A stretch of DNA of 64,000 nt from Mucilaginibacter sp. (GTDB lineage Bacteria > Bacteroidota > Bacteroidia > Sphingobacteriales > Sphingobacteriaceae), in contig JARLHA010000034.1 in NCBI GenBank assembly GCA_031292485.1, positions 124,001 through 188,000 on the forward strand, given 5' to 3'. Of this stretch, positions 26,169 through 35,534 are shown piece by piece (the first letter of the stretch is position 1; each line of letters starts with the position of its first letter). The notes below the pieces were generated by a model. The model was not told the DNA's origin and did not search any database. It was given only the letters and a program-made list of their open reading frames with translations. The position numbers were made by a program, and so were the translations under genes.

Positions 26169-27236
26169 TTATTTGGCAGCGAACTTCGCAGCTATCCCAT
26201 TCAATTCGGCAGCACTTAGGGTATTATTACCATTGTTGATAACAATCCGGTACCTGAAGGTTACCGACTCTCCTCTCTTTAGTTTCAGGTTCAATGAAGA
26301 TTTACCATTGGTAAAAACCTTCTCGCCAAGCGGGTTGGCCGCAAATAAACCATAGCCCCGTGCATGCCAGAAGGTAGGATAATTAGGGTTTTGCGGATGA
26401 TCAATGATAGCGATGCTGACCGAATCGGCCCCCATTTTGCCAAACACTTCGCACCATACGCCGCGGGTGCTCCAGGCATCGTTGCCGGTTTTGCCGGCAC
26501 TCGTCAGGTAATTGCCGTTGGCGATATGGTCTGTACCCCCTTTTACTATTGTTATGTTGCCTTTATTATCAGTGAACTGTTGGTCTTCATTAGTAGGGAT
26601 CTGCAGCTCATGCGCCAGCCGCAGGCCCAGCATACCATCTTTTGCATCGTTAAAAGCGATAGCTGTATCGGCTTTCAATGTGGTAATGCGGTCGATGATA
26701 CGCTGTCCACCGCGCCCGCTGAACTCAAAGCGGGTGGTTTCTTCCAGCAACACATGCTTTTTTTGGTTAACCCAATTGGCATGGTATGTTAATATACCGG
26801 TACTGCCGCTTTTAGTTTCGATGATACGATCAGTCCGGATCCAGCCATACATGCTCTTCTTATTAGCGGGGATAGCGTAGGAGTTGTTCCAGAAATCGAG
26901 GCCATTTACATTTTCAAAGTTAAACCAAAGGCCTATGTGGTGCGGATGGTCGGTTGGTTCGCCGGGCAGGGGCACCAGCGGGAAGCCACGGGTAACTACA
27001 GTCCCATTGGCAGCGCGAATGGGATATAAAACCGGCTTTTCCAAACTATCCGGGTACAGAAAACTGGTGAAAGGCTGGCCGTTCATAAAAACATCAACCC
27101 TGTTTTCCGTTGGCGATTTAATCACTTTAACCGCTGCTGTTTTTTGTGCAAACGATGATGGGGCAATTAATATCATCATTACAAAAAGGCTCAACCTACT
27201 GAATCTTAGCATTCTATTATCCGTTATTGGCATCAT
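26169..27236 (-). CDS. exported PmoA-family (DUF6807) protein
   Basis: Up to 355 residues. The signal sequence lies at about 9-30 (a start at residue 9, position 27212, is also plausible). The segment PTDHPHHIGLWFNFENVNGLDFWN is the signature of the family named PmoA in Pfam. The name is misleading: it has nothing to do with particulate methane monooxygenase catalysis and the reaction is unknown. Genes of this family usually sit next to Gfo/Idh/MocA dehydrogenases and glycosidases, as here, where the neighbour lies 58 bases upstream on the same strand. A role in periplasmic sugar-derivative breakdown is inferred. Confidence 0.75.
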   Translation of the reverse strand: MMPITDNRMLRFSRLSLFVMMILIAPSSFAQKTAAVKVIKSPTENRVDVFMNGQPFTSFLYPDSLEKPVLYPIRAANGTVVTRGFPLVPLPGEPTDHPHHIGLWFNFENVNGLDFWNNSYAIPANKKSMYGWIRTDRIIETKSGSTGILTYHANWVNQKKHVLLEETTRFEFSGRGGQRIIDRITTLKADTAIAFNDAKDGMLGLRLAHELQIPTNEDQQFTDNKGNITIVKGGTDHIANGNYLTSAGKTGNDAWSTRGVWCEVFGKMGADSVSIAIIDHPQNPNYPTFWHARGYGLFAANPLGEKVFTNGKSSLNLKLKRGESVTFRYRIVINNGNNTLSAAELNGIAAKFAAK

Positions 27237-27294
27237 CGATCAATATAAAACATTGTTGGTCTCAACTCCTGGCTCTTGATTCTCCTCGTTCTAA

Positions 27295-28650
27295 CTAATA
27301 TTTAAATATCTTGCCATTCACCATCACCTCCTGTGTATGTTCGTCAAAGGTGGCTTTGAAGCCGGTATGCACGGCTGCGTTAGTCATGATATTGGCGATG
27401 GAGTGGCTGTAACCGGCTTCAACAGGTGCATTGGGTTGCTTGCGGCTGCGCACACATTCCATCCAGTTGCGTACATGGTTTGATGTAAGTACATCGCCGC
27501 CGGTATTAGCCGAAGCCACCACTTTTTCGGTATTGGCCAGGTCGATCTCCGGCAGCAGGTTTGCTTTCATGCCCATGGCTGCAGCCATTTTTTCGGTAAG
27601 GCCACCAGTTGGCGATACTTTATTGGTGATCAGGTTTAACTCGCCACCGTTTGAATAGTAAATCTCGGAGGGATTCTCGTCCCCATTGTGCATCCGCGAA
27701 GCAAAAGTAACCTGGAAACCAGTTGATAGATCATCCAACGGACCATAGTCAAATACCGCCGTTATGGTATCCCAGTTACTGCGGCCATCCTTCCACATAT
27801 AAATACCGCCGTTGGCGGCCACGCTGCGCGGGTGTTTTAGCCCGCTAAACCAATGTACCGTATCAATCTGGTGGCTAATCCATTGCCCGGGCAAACCGGA
27901 TGAATATGGCCAGAACAGGCGGAACTCCAAATATTTACGCGGGTCAAAATCCTCATAGGGGCGGTTCATGATCCAGCGCTTCCAGTCGGTATCTTCCTGT
28001 TTCAGGGTGCCCAGTAACTCGGGCCTGCGCCATCGGCCGGGCTGGTTAACGTTCCAGGTGAGTTCGACCATGGTGATCGGTCCAAATTTACCTGACCGGA
28101 TAAAATCATTAGCTGCATGATAGTTAGCACCGCTCCTTCGCTGGGAGCCGATCTGCACGATCTTTCCGGATTCATTTATCGCTTTCAATGCGGCCCGGTT
28201 ATCTTCCATGGTTTCGGCGAATGGTTTTTCTACATAGGCATCGCAGCCAGCCTTTACAGCCTCAATGGCATGCCTGGCATGTTGAAAATCGGCCGTGCTG
28301 ATGAACACAGCATCCACGGTTTTACTGTCATACAATTCTTCGTTATTGCGGAACGCCTTTACATCATTCTGCATCTTGGCTTTCCAGGTAGCAGCGCCTT
28401 CTTCCCTGCGTTTGTTCCAAATGTCGGATACCGCAACCACTTCAAAGTTGAGCTCTTTGTAGTGGTTCATAAAGCTTGGGATATGGGAGCTTTTATGCCT
28501 GTCGCTAAACCCTATTACGCCCACCCGCACCCTATCGTTTGCGCCGATAATGCGTTTGTAGCTTGCTGCACTCCACCCGGTTTTTGCCAGCAATACACCG
28601 GTACCTGCCAATGCAGCCTGTTTGATAAATGTTCGACGTGATTTTTCCAT
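27295..28650 (-). CDS. Tat-exported Gfo/Idh/MocA-family oxidoreductase
   Basis: About 451 residues from the ATG at 28650. The frame extends to 28728, but the Tat signal MEKSRRTFIKQAALAGTGVLLA begins at 28650. It has a Rossmann domain (VRVGVIGFSDRHKSSHIPSFM, with VAVSDIW), the EKPFAETMEDN motif carrying the family Glu-Lys-Pro, and a C-terminal alpha/beta dimerisation and substrate domain. These enzymes oxidise or reduce sugar hydroxyls with NAD(P); exported versions carry their cofactor folded in. Together with the PmoA-like gene downstream it forms a likely sugar-catabolism operon. Confidence 0.88.
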   Translation of the reverse strand: MEKSRRTFIKQAALAGTGVLLAKTGWSAASYKRIIGANDRVRVGVIGFSDRHKSSHIPSFMNHYKELNFEVVAVSDIWNKRREEGAATWKAKMQNDVKAFRNNEELYDSKTVDAVFISTADFQHARHAIEAVKAGCDAYVEKPFAETMEDNRAALKAINESGKIVQIGSQRRSGANYHAANDFIRSGKFGPITMVELTWNVNQPGRWRRPELLGTLKQEDTDWKRWIMNRPYEDFDPRKYLEFRLFWPYSSGLPGQWISHQIDTVHWFSGLKHPRSVAANGGIYMWKDGRSNWDTITAVFDYGPLDDLSTGFQVTFASRMHNGDENPSEIYYSNGGELNLITNKVSPTGGLTEKMAAAMGMKANLLPEIDLANTEKVVASANTGGDVLTSNHVRNWMECVRSRKQPNAPVEAGYSHSIANIMTNAAVHTGFKATFDEHTQEVMVNGKIFKY

Positions 28651-29101
28651 AATATAGGTGGTTACCTTCCTGAAGAATTGACAATTGGTTGTAAGATCAG
28701 TACGCGATCTGATTGAATCAAATATCAATCAAATTGCCTAAAATCTCTACTGTTTTTTTGTAATTGTGTATAACAATGATGCTACAGAAAAAGGATTATA
28801 AGTAACAGCAACCATTGCAACTACCGCCGGATTCAACGCCGAAACGTTAAGTATTGATTTTAACGGTTACCTAATATTAAACCACTTCTATTTTGATCTA
28901 TTATTTTCGATAACTCCCTTTATTCACAAACAAAATATCACACCAAATTATAAACATCTGTAATATAGACACTAATAAAAATCAACCTGATATATTTTTA
29001 AATATCATATAACCATAACAAAATAAAATTAAGCGCGTATAAGGCTGAACTTTATCACTAAAGTTTAGCGATAATAACTAATACCTAATATTACACACCA
29101 T
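28651..29101. other. 451-base AT-rich divergent gap
   Basis: It lies between the Gfo/Idh gene and the receiver-kinase gene and should hold both promoters. No RNA gene, repeat or convincing small ORF is seen. Confidence 0.4.
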
Positions 29102-30664
29102 ATGAATGAACTTAACACATCAGTTTTAGTAATCGATGATGAAGAAATGGTCCGCGACAACATTGAGGATATCCTTGTGCCGCGCAGCACTTCCCAGGAA
29201 CAATACGGTATCGATAACGCGGTTAATATTTTGTTTGACGCGCCTGTTGCATTACTCGCGCCCCGTACCCGGAATATCCCGGTTTTCACGGTTGATAAAG
29301 CATCCAATGGGATGGAAGGCATTGAAAAGGTGCGCAAAGCTGTTGAACAGGGCCATCCTTATGCGGTTATCTTTTTAGATATGCGCATGCCCGGAATTAA
29401 CGGCCTGGAAACCGCCATCGAGATAAGAAAATATGATATTAAGGCAGAGATCATTTTTGTTACCGCCTTTAGTGATTGCTCTATTGAGGAAATTGTTGAA
29501 CAGGCGGGGCAAAATGTGGGGTACCACTGCAAGCCCTATGCATCTGAAGAGATCATACAGCTGGCTACTAAGGCTGTGGCGGATTATAACAAATTACGTA
29601 ACCTCGAAAAACTGATTGAATCAATTTCAAAGATCGGCTTAAATAACCACCAGCTCACATCACTATTAAAAAATATCCTGGAGCAGCTTGCATGCTCATT
29701 GGAAACCGATATGGCACTGCTGGGCAAATTACACGATGGTTTTGTTTATGAAAAGCTTTTTTCAATCGGAACTTTTGAAGACAAGGTAAACCTGGAAGAA
29801 CTTGTGGCACGCATAAAAAACATTTCAATTGAAAGGGATGAGGTGATACAACTGGAAGACCTTGTGTTGGCACGGATGGATAATTATTCGGTTTTCGCAC
29901 TGCTAAAAAACCACGGGAAGCTCAAGACCGAAAAAATGTACATGCTGAAACTGTTTGTACAAAACGCAGCACAGGCTATAAGGAATGCGGAATTGAACGA
30001 AAAGTTAGTACAGAAGGAAAAACTCTCGGCGGTAGGCCAGGTTTTGGCAATGGTGATGCATGATCTGCGATCACCAATAAAAAACATTAAAGTGATCACC
30101 GGCTTAATGCGGGATGAAGGTGATACCAGTGAAATGGTTGACCTGATTGATCAATCGGCAGAGCAGGCGTCAAAAATATTTGATGATTTCCTCGACTTTA
30201 TTAAGGAAACCAAAATAACCAAGGTTTCGGTAAACGTTGATAAAATAGTAACCGAAGCGATACAGCAGGCGGAAAGCCGGGCCGGTATTGAGCAAATCAC
30301 CATCAGCAAAAACATTCCTGACATGTTGGTTGTACCCGGTGATGAAAGCAAACTGCGCGGCACCATTATCAACCTGGTAAATAATGCCATTGACGTGCTG
30401 CACGAAAAGAATATACATAACGGTGCTATTAACATCTCGGCACATACAGAAGGAAAAGAAGTTACACTAAAAATTACGGACAATGGCCCGGGGATTCCGC
30501 CCGAAATAAAGGACACATTGTTTGAGCCTTTTGTAACCTGCCATAAAAAGAACGGAACCGGCTTAGGGCTGTCTATAGTAAAACAATTCATCATTGGCCA
30601 TGGTGGTAAAATAGCTGTCTATAACAATAATGGCGCGACATTTACGATAACATTGCCTTTGTAA
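29102..30664 (+). CDS. receiver domain/histidine kinase fusion
   Basis: 520 residues, soluble. Residues 7-150 form a receiver: acidic pair D12-D13, phospho-acceptor D93 (FLDMRMPG), T121 and K144 (YHCKPY). An insertion of about 40 residues lies between the first helix and second strand. Residues about 160-300 look like a GAF-type sensor. HisKA has MVMHDLRSP (H320) and HATPase_c has NLVNNAIDV, DNGPGIP and GTGLGLS. This architecture receives phosphate or a conformational signal at the front and feeds a kinase. A second kinase follows 37 bases later, without a DNA-binding regulator nearby. Confidence 0.88.
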   Translation: MNELNTSVLVIDDEEMVRDNIEDILVPRSTSQEQYGIDNAVNILFDAPVALLAPRTRNIPVFTVDKASNGMEGIEKVRKAVEQGHPYAVIFLDMRMPGINGLETAIEIRKYDIKAEIIFVTAFSDCSIEEIVEQAGQNVGYHCKPYASEEIIQLATKAVADYNKLRNLEKLIESISKIGLNNHQLTSLLKNILEQLACSLETDMALLGKLHDGFVYEKLFSIGTFEDKVNLEELVARIKNISIERDEVIQLEDLVLARMDNYSVFALLKNHGKLKTEKMYMLKLFVQNAAQAIRNAELNEKLVQKEKLSAVGQVLAMVMHDLRSPIKNIKVITGLMRDEGDTSEMVDLIDQSAEQASKIFDDFLDFIKETKITKVSVNVDKIVTEAIQQAESRAGIEQITISKNIPDMLVVPGDESKLRGTIINLVNNAIDVLHEKNIHNGAINISAHTEGKEVTLKITDNGPGIPPEIKDTLFEPFVTCHKKNGTGLGLSIVKQFIIGHGGKIAVYNNNGATFTITLPL

Positions 30665-30701
30665 AAAATCCACCTGTCTTAACCTCTTTTTCTTTTTAAA
30701 T

Positions 30702-32477
30702 ATGAAATTTAGCAATACCCAACCTAGTGAAATCACAAATAATAAATCATTTTCCGCTGCTCAAACGGAATCAGGCAACCTCGAACGTTATAAAGCGTTG
30801 GTGCATGCATCAGACATTGGTGCCTGGGAGTATTTTCCGGATACGGAATCGCTGTGGTGCAATGATATTTATTTTTCGATGCTGGGCAGGGATATAAACG
30901 ATTATGATTTTGCCAGCCCCAATAATTTAAAAGAAGTTTGGATTGACCTGTTGCACCCTGAAGATAAGGAAGTTGCGACAAACCATTTTGCTGAATATTT
31001 AAAAAACCCTAAAGGCACACATGAAAGCTATTACCGGATGAAACACAGTAACGGAAGCTGGGTATGGATTTGGTCGAGGGGAAGAGTTTTCAAAAATGAA
31101 AAGTCAGGCTTTGGTGCTATTGGCACCCATGTGGATATTACCAGGCATAAAAAAGCGGAAGAGGCCATACAGCGCGAACGCATTTTATTGAGAACACTGA
31201 TAGATAATCTTCCGGACACTATTTATGTAAAAGACACAAAGGGACGAAAGATTATTGCCAACCGGGCCGATGTTGAATGCATTGGTTGTTCATCGGAAGA
31301 GGATGTTTTGGGTAAAACCGATCTGGATCTGTTCAAAAATGATATTGGGCTACGCGGTTACGAAGATGATATGCGCATCATACAATCGGGCGAGGCAATT
31401 ATCAATAAAGAGGAATATTTTTTGGATAGCACGGGAAAAATGCGCTGGCTGCTCACGTCCAAGTTACCTGTGAAAGACGGGCGCGGAAAAATTATCCGCC
31501 TTTTAGGCATCGGGCACGATATTACCTTACGTAAACAATCCGATGAAGTATTAAAAAAACTCAACGAAGATCTTCGCCTGCAATCGGATGAACTGAGCAA
31601 GCAGGCCGCCGATTTAAAGGCGCTTAACCTGCAGTTGGAAAAACAAAAAGAACAGGAACTTGAAAAGGCGATAGCCCAGGGTAAATTTGAGATCGCTTCA
31701 GAGTTTCTACATGACATAGGCAATGCTATGGTTGGGCTGGGCTCGCACCTAAATCGCATCAACCGGGTTGTTGATCAAAACAATCTCAATAATCTTAAAA
31801 GCTTAACCGTATTTTTAAAAACCAATCAAACAGCTATCGCGGGTGCCATAGGTGTGCACAAAGCAGCTGCATTGATTTCGGTTACCGAAGGTTTTGAAGC
31901 AACTCAAACAGATAATGGCAAAGAAATACACAAGTCAATAACCGAACTGCTGAATATTATTACGCATATACAGGAAATATTGAATATTCAAAGGCAACTT
32001 GTACGTGGTCATAAGGGTGTCCACGAAAGAAAACCTGTGAACCTGGAAAACATTTTATATGATTGCAAATCAATGCTTTTTGCAAATATTGATAAAAAGG
32101 GCATCCAGTTTAGCATAAATGTACAACCAGGTACATACACCATTAAAGGCGACCACACCAAATTGATGCAGGTAATATTAAATATTCTTAAAAACAGCAT
32201 TGAGGCTATAAATATGGACGCGCCTGAAAAGATAATTACAATTAACATGCGCACCGTTGGCGAGGTGCTCGAGCTGATTATTGCTGACAATGGCCAGGGC
32301 TTTGACGCGCAGACAGCAAGTTTATTTTTTGTACGCGGATTTACAACCAAAAAGAATGGTACGGGGCTTGGACTATATAATATCCGTACAATTATTGAAA
32401 GCCACACAGGCTCTTTTGATATCCGCAGCGAAGGACCGGGTTGCGGCGCGGTATCTACTATCCGGTTTGCTGTGTAA
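30702..32477 (+). CDS. PAS-PAS histidine kinase
   Basis: 591 residues without membrane segments. PAS domain 1 (about 30-150, ALVHASDIGAWEY ... FGAIGTHVDITRHKKAEEA) and PAS domain 2 (about 163-278, LIDNLPDTIYVKDTKG ... IRLLGIGHDITLRKQ) are followed by a coiled coil (about 280-325). The kinase core is unusual at the acceptor: EFLHDIGNAMVGLGSH (H337), followed by a long helical insertion before HATPase_c (VILNILKNSIEAI, DNGQGFD, GTGLGLY). The HD-x-GN form is known from a subset of PAS kinases. It is likely cotranscribed with the upstream receiver-kinase, which could be its phosphate acceptor. Confidence 0.88.
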   Translation: MKFSNTQPSEITNNKSFSAAQTESGNLERYKALVHASDIGAWEYFPDTESLWCNDIYFSMLGRDINDYDFASPNNLKEVWIDLLHPEDKEVATNHFAEYLKNPKGTHESYYRMKHSNGSWVWIWSRGRVFKNEKSGFGAIGTHVDITRHKKAEEAIQRERILLRTLIDNLPDTIYVKDTKGRKIIANRADVECIGCSSEEDVLGKTDLDLFKNDIGLRGYEDDMRIIQSGEAIINKEEYFLDSTGKMRWLLTSKLPVKDGRGKIIRLLGIGHDITLRKQSDEVLKKLNEDLRLQSDELSKQAADLKALNLQLEKQKEQELEKAIAQGKFEIASEFLHDIGNAMVGLGSHLNRINRVVDQNNLNNLKSLTVFLKTNQTAIAGAIGVHKAAALISVTEGFEATQTDNGKEIHKSITELLNIITHIQEILNIQRQLVRGHKGVHERKPVNLENILYDCKSMLFANIDKKGIQFSINVQPGTYTIKGDHTKLMQVILNILKNSIEAINMDAPEKIITINMRTVGEVLELIIADNGQGFDAQTASLFFVRGFTTKKNGTGLGLYNIRTIIESHTGSFDIRSEGPGCGAVSTIRFAV

Positions 32478-32689
32478 ACATTCATAGTATCAAAGCACTT
32501 TTACCGGAGAAGGTGTTTTCAAGCTCTTTTACTTACCGTTAAATAGCCTTGCTGTAGATGTACAGAGGCCGGCGTTGTTCAATACCGGTAAATTTGCAAC
32601 ACTCCTAAAATTTATACAAACTTGTTACGTTTTCTAAACAAACTGCGTTATATAATAAATTATATGTTTGTTTCACTAATTCCCTGCGC

Positions 32690-33412
32690 ATGAAAACTTC
32701 TACTAACAAAAATCGCAAAAGTATTTTAATCATTATGCTGGCACTGGGTTTGCCCGCCCTTTTTCTCACCTCATGTTCAAAACCAGCGGTAACCGGAAAT
32801 ATAAATACGCCGGTTGCAGGGGTTGCATTTGTGCAGGCCTCGCCTGATCAACCCGTATTGGATATATTTTTCAACAATACAAAATACAATACTACCCCTG
32901 TTTCCTACGGAAACACTTTCAGCTATGCTACCGTAAATGCGGGAAAAGTCCCTGTTGCACTGTATAATGATGCCACGGTAAAAGTCGTAGCAGCTGACAC
33001 CCTAACGCTACTCCAAAATGTTGCATATTCCTTATTTTTAACAAATACAGTAAGTCACCCGCAACTATTTTTACTTCCGGATACGCTTGCAAAACCAACA
33101 GGCACCGATGCCGCCATACGCTTTATTGATTTAAGCCCCGATGCGCCGGCGGTTGACCTTGTTATAAAAAGTGGTTCCACACTGGCGTCCAACATGACGT
33201 TTAAAGAGTATTCAACGTTTATACCTGTACAGGCCGATTTTTATACACTGGAGGTACACGCAGCAGGCACTTCAACCGTTCTGGCTACGCTCAACAATCT
33301 TAAATTCCAAAGCGGCTTTCTTTACACCGTTTGGTTCCATGGCCTAAACGCTGGCACTACAAGTGCAGATAAGCTGGCCGTTGACATTATTACGAATACT
33401 TATTTTATGTAA
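32690..33412 (+). CDS. DUF4397 lipoprotein
   Basis: 240 residues with a lipobox LTSC (C29). The mature part has two DUF4397-type beta-domains: VAFVQASPDQPVLDIFFNN at about 45-63, and AIRFIDLSPDAPAVDLVIKSG at about 143-163. The domain is found in surface proteins of Bacteroidota and Firmicutes, and its function is unknown. The gene has its own terminator (33454-33487) and no obvious partner. Confidence 0.82.
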   Translation: MKTSTNKNRKSILIIMLALGLPALFLTSCSKPAVTGNINTPVAGVAFVQASPDQPVLDIFFNNTKYNTTPVSYGNTFSYATVNAGKVPVALYNDATVKVVAADTLTLLQNVAYSLFLTNTVSHPQLFLLPDTLAKPTGTDAAIRFIDLSPDAPAVDLVIKSGSTLASNMTFKEYSTFIPVQADFYTLEVHAAGTSTVLATLNNLKFQSGFLYTVWFHGLNAGTTSADKLAVDIITNTYFM

Positions 33413-33453
33413 ATACGGTTTTCAGGAATATTTTTACATTTTGTATATTTAAA

Positions 33454-33487
33454 AAAATGGAGGACGATTGAAATCATCCTCCATTTT
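33454..33487 (+). terminator. terminator of the DUF4397 gene
   Basis: The stem AAAATGGAGGA/TCCTCCATTTT is followed by CTTTTT. Confidence 0.85.
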
Positions 33488-33635
33488 CTTTTTGACAAAT
33501 ATTTTTTAAATAAGTCCATTATAAACCTTTCGCACCCGATTTTATCAGCTTCGCGGCAAATTTTACGTTATATAAACTTCAATTTTGCTAATTTAGTTCC
33601 CATTGGCTTTCACGATTAATTTCGATTGAATTATA

Positions 33636-34709
33636 ATGAATACTAGAAATATATTTTTGATTATCGCCTTTTTCCTTTCGTGGGGACGGGCAAATGCACA
33701 GTTTGAAGGTGCCGAAATCGATTCATGGCTTTCGGAAAATACCGCTGAAATGGGTGGAAGATCAATCCTTTTGGTTTGGCAAAACGGACATATTGTTTAC
33801 TCACATGCTGTAAACGATATGAGCGGGCGTCAAAAATTTATGGATAAAATAATCGCCAGGCGGCAGGGCAAACCCGCCGACCTGGATGACTTCACCCCTA
33901 CTTCAAGAATTGCGGTTGCAAGTTGCAGCAAATGGTTTAGCGCTGCCCTGGTAATGACCTTTGTTGATGAAGGCAAGCTAAAACTCAGCGACACGGTTGG
34001 CAAATACCTGCCGGTACTTACCCGGCACGGCAAAGGAAATATTACCATAAGTGAATGTCTTTCGCACCTAACCGGGATAAAAGCGCCCGATCTAAAGGAA
34101 AGTATCAGGGATATGAAAGAGGTGAACAGTATGAATGAGGCTGTTGCGCAAATAGCTGATATGCCTATGGAAGGCAAGCCTGGCAAGGTTTTTCGCTACA
34201 GCAACGTCGGGTTACAAATAGCAGGAGCAGTTTTGGAAAAAATAACCGGAAAAAGCTTTGAAACCCTGTTTGCAGAACGGATTGCCTGGCCGCTACAGAT
34301 GAAAAACTCCGACTTTGGCAAAGGAAAAGTAGCAATGCCCGCCGGTGGCGCCTACAGTACTCCCGAAGATTACCTGAATTTTTTGGTGATGATATTGAAA
34401 AAAGGCGTATTTAACAACAAAAGGATATTAAGCGAAAACAGCGTTGCACAAATGCAGGTAAACCGCTGTACGCCCGATATAAAAATCGCATACTCACCAG
34501 CGGAGGCCGGTACTTTTGGATATGGCTACGGCGAGTGGATAATGGAAGGAAAAGCCGTTACCAGCCCCGGTTTATTTGGCAGTTTTCCATGGGTAAACAA
34601 TGACAAAAAATACGCCGCCTTTATGATGACCTATTATCTAAAAAGCACAGGACGGCACGATCGTTATGTAGAATTGAAGGGCTTGGTGGATGAGGCGGTT
34701 GGGAAATAG
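33636..34709 (+). CDS. secreted serine beta-lactamase-like hydrolase
   Basis: 357 residues with a signal peptide (about 1-22, ending RANAQ). The fold is that of class C beta-lactamase / penicillin-binding-protein relatives: nucleophile motif S96-C-S-K99, then Y188-S-N190 (FRYSNVG), in the expected order and spacing. The usual C-terminal KTG/HxG motif is not clear; the corresponding region reads ITSPGLFG-like. Members are esterases, D-peptidases or true beta-lactamases, and the substrate here cannot be predicted. It is monocistronic. Confidence 0.82.
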   Translation: MNTRNIFLIIAFFLSWGRANAQFEGAEIDSWLSENTAEMGGRSILLVWQNGHIVYSHAVNDMSGRQKFMDKIIARRQGKPADLDDFTPTSRIAVASCSKWFSAALVMTFVDEGKLKLSDTVGKYLPVLTRHGKGNITISECLSHLTGIKAPDLKESIRDMKEVNSMNEAVAQIADMPMEGKPGKVFRYSNVGLQIAGAVLEKITGKSFETLFAERIAWPLQMKNSDFGKGKVAMPAGGAYSTPEDYLNFLVMILKKGVFNNKRILSENSVAQMQVNRCTPDIKIAYSPAEAGTFGYGYGEWIMEGKAVTSPGLFGSFPWVNNDKKYAAFMMTYYLKSTGRHDRYVELKGLVDEAVGK

Positions 34710-34751
34710 ATTGGTCGAATTGCTTAACATAATTTAATTCAAAAAAAGACC

Positions 34752-34782
34752 TTGACACCTGACACGTTTCCCGTTACATTTG
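34752..34782 (+). promoter_or_regulatory. promoter candidate of the HigBA operon
   Basis: TTGACA (34752-34757), 17 bp, then TACATTTG (34775-34782). The predicted start falls next to the HigB ATG at 34786, so the transcript may be leaderless. Confidence 0.45.
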
Positions 34783-34785
34783 TAT

Positions 34786-35064
34786 ATGATTGTTAGCATA
34801 CGTCATAAAGGGTTGCGGTTATATTTCGAAAAAGGTGATTCGTCAAAATTGCAACCACAGCATGTAAGCAAAATCCGGTTAATTTTAACCCGACTGCAAG
34901 CTGCAAAAAACGTTGGCGATATGAATGTTCCTGGTTATGGATTACATCAACTCAGCGGCGAAATGAAACCTTTTTGGGCTGTTAAGGTTGATAAAAATTA
35001 CCGGATCATATTTCAGTTTATAGCTGAAGATGTTTATGATGTAGATTACCTGGATTACCATTAA
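34786..35064 (+). CDS. higB: HigB-type toxin (RelE/ParE fold)
   Basis: 92 residues from the ATG at 34786; an upstream TTG at 34780 would add two residues. The start MIVSIRHKGLRLYFEKGDSSKLQPQHVSKIRLIL matches the killer-protein HigB/GraT family. The C-terminal half, LHQLSGEMKPFWAVKVDKNYRIIFQF, carries the conserved basic and aromatic residues of ribosome-dependent mRNA interferases. The toxin gene comes first, as is usual for higBA, with the antitoxin 11 bases later. It should cleave mRNA on the ribosome under stress when HigA is degraded. Confidence 0.92.
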   Translation: MIVSIRHKGLRLYFEKGDSSKLQPQHVSKIRLILTRLQAAKNVGDMNVPGYGLHQLSGEMKPFWAVKVDKNYRIIFQFIAEDVYDVDYLDYH

Positions 35065-35075
35065 AATAACAGAAT

Positions 35076-35387
35076 ATGGAAATGTTTGCCCCCGCCCATC
35101 CCGGCGAATTGATACGAGAAACTTTAAATGGTTTAGAGGAAGAAACCGGAAAAAAGCTAACTGTTGAACAGGTTGCGACAGGCTTAGGTACAACCCGCAA
35201 AACGCTGTCTGCAATTATTAATGGCAAACAAGGGGTAAGTCCTGAAATGGCTTTGCGATTAAGCAGAGCTTTTAATACAACCGCTGAATTTTGGCTTCAT
35301 GCCCAGGAGAATTATGACCTTGCTCTGGCCCGAAAAAAGGTCGATGTAAAACAAGTTAAAGTATTTTGGCATCCGCATGTAGCTTAA
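35076..35387 (+). CDS. higA: HigA-type antitoxin with XRE helix-turn-helix
   Basis: 103 residues. It opens with the family signature HPGELIRETL and has an XRE helix-turn-helix (about 29-60, TVEQVATGLGTTRKTLSAIINGKQGVSPEMALRLSRAF). The NTTAEFWLHAQENYDLALAR segment follows, typical of HigA. It neutralises HigB by direct binding and normally represses the operon. No clear palindrome is seen at the promoter, so the operator is not assigned. Confidence 0.93.
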   Translation: MEMFAPAHPGELIRETLNGLEEETGKKLTVEQVATGLGTTRKTLSAIINGKQGVSPEMALRLSRAFNTTAEFWLHAQENYDLALARKKVDVKQVKVFWHPHVA

Positions 35388-35467
35388 ATTACGTAGTAAC
35401 TTTTAACTCAATAGTATCTGAAACATTATTCCTCCAAAACCTTTTACCTTTTGACATAACCTATTTT

Positions 35468-35483
35468 CTTGACCTACATCAAG
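35468..35483. promoter_or_regulatory. FNR/CRP-family binding site candidate
   Basis: CTTGACCTACATCAAG matches the FNR-type consensus TTGAT-N4-ATCAA except for one base and has perfect CTTGA/TCAAG arms. Its centre lies about 42 bp upstream of the start predicted from the -7 box TACCTTTG at 35506-35513. That is the class II activation position. No good -33 box is present. Confidence 0.55.
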
Positions 35484-35534
35484 CGCCATAACGTTGTATA
35501 GATGTTACCTTTGTGCTGAAAAGGAAAATTAACA

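Noticed and set aside
26169..27236. Methane monooxygenase subunit
   Set aside because: Only the Pfam family name says PmoA; the protein is a secreted DUF6807-type protein with no membrane copper-enzyme features.
28651..28728. N-terminal extension of the Gfo/Idh protein
   Set aside because: It would bury the twin-arginine signal, which begins exactly at the ATG at 28650.
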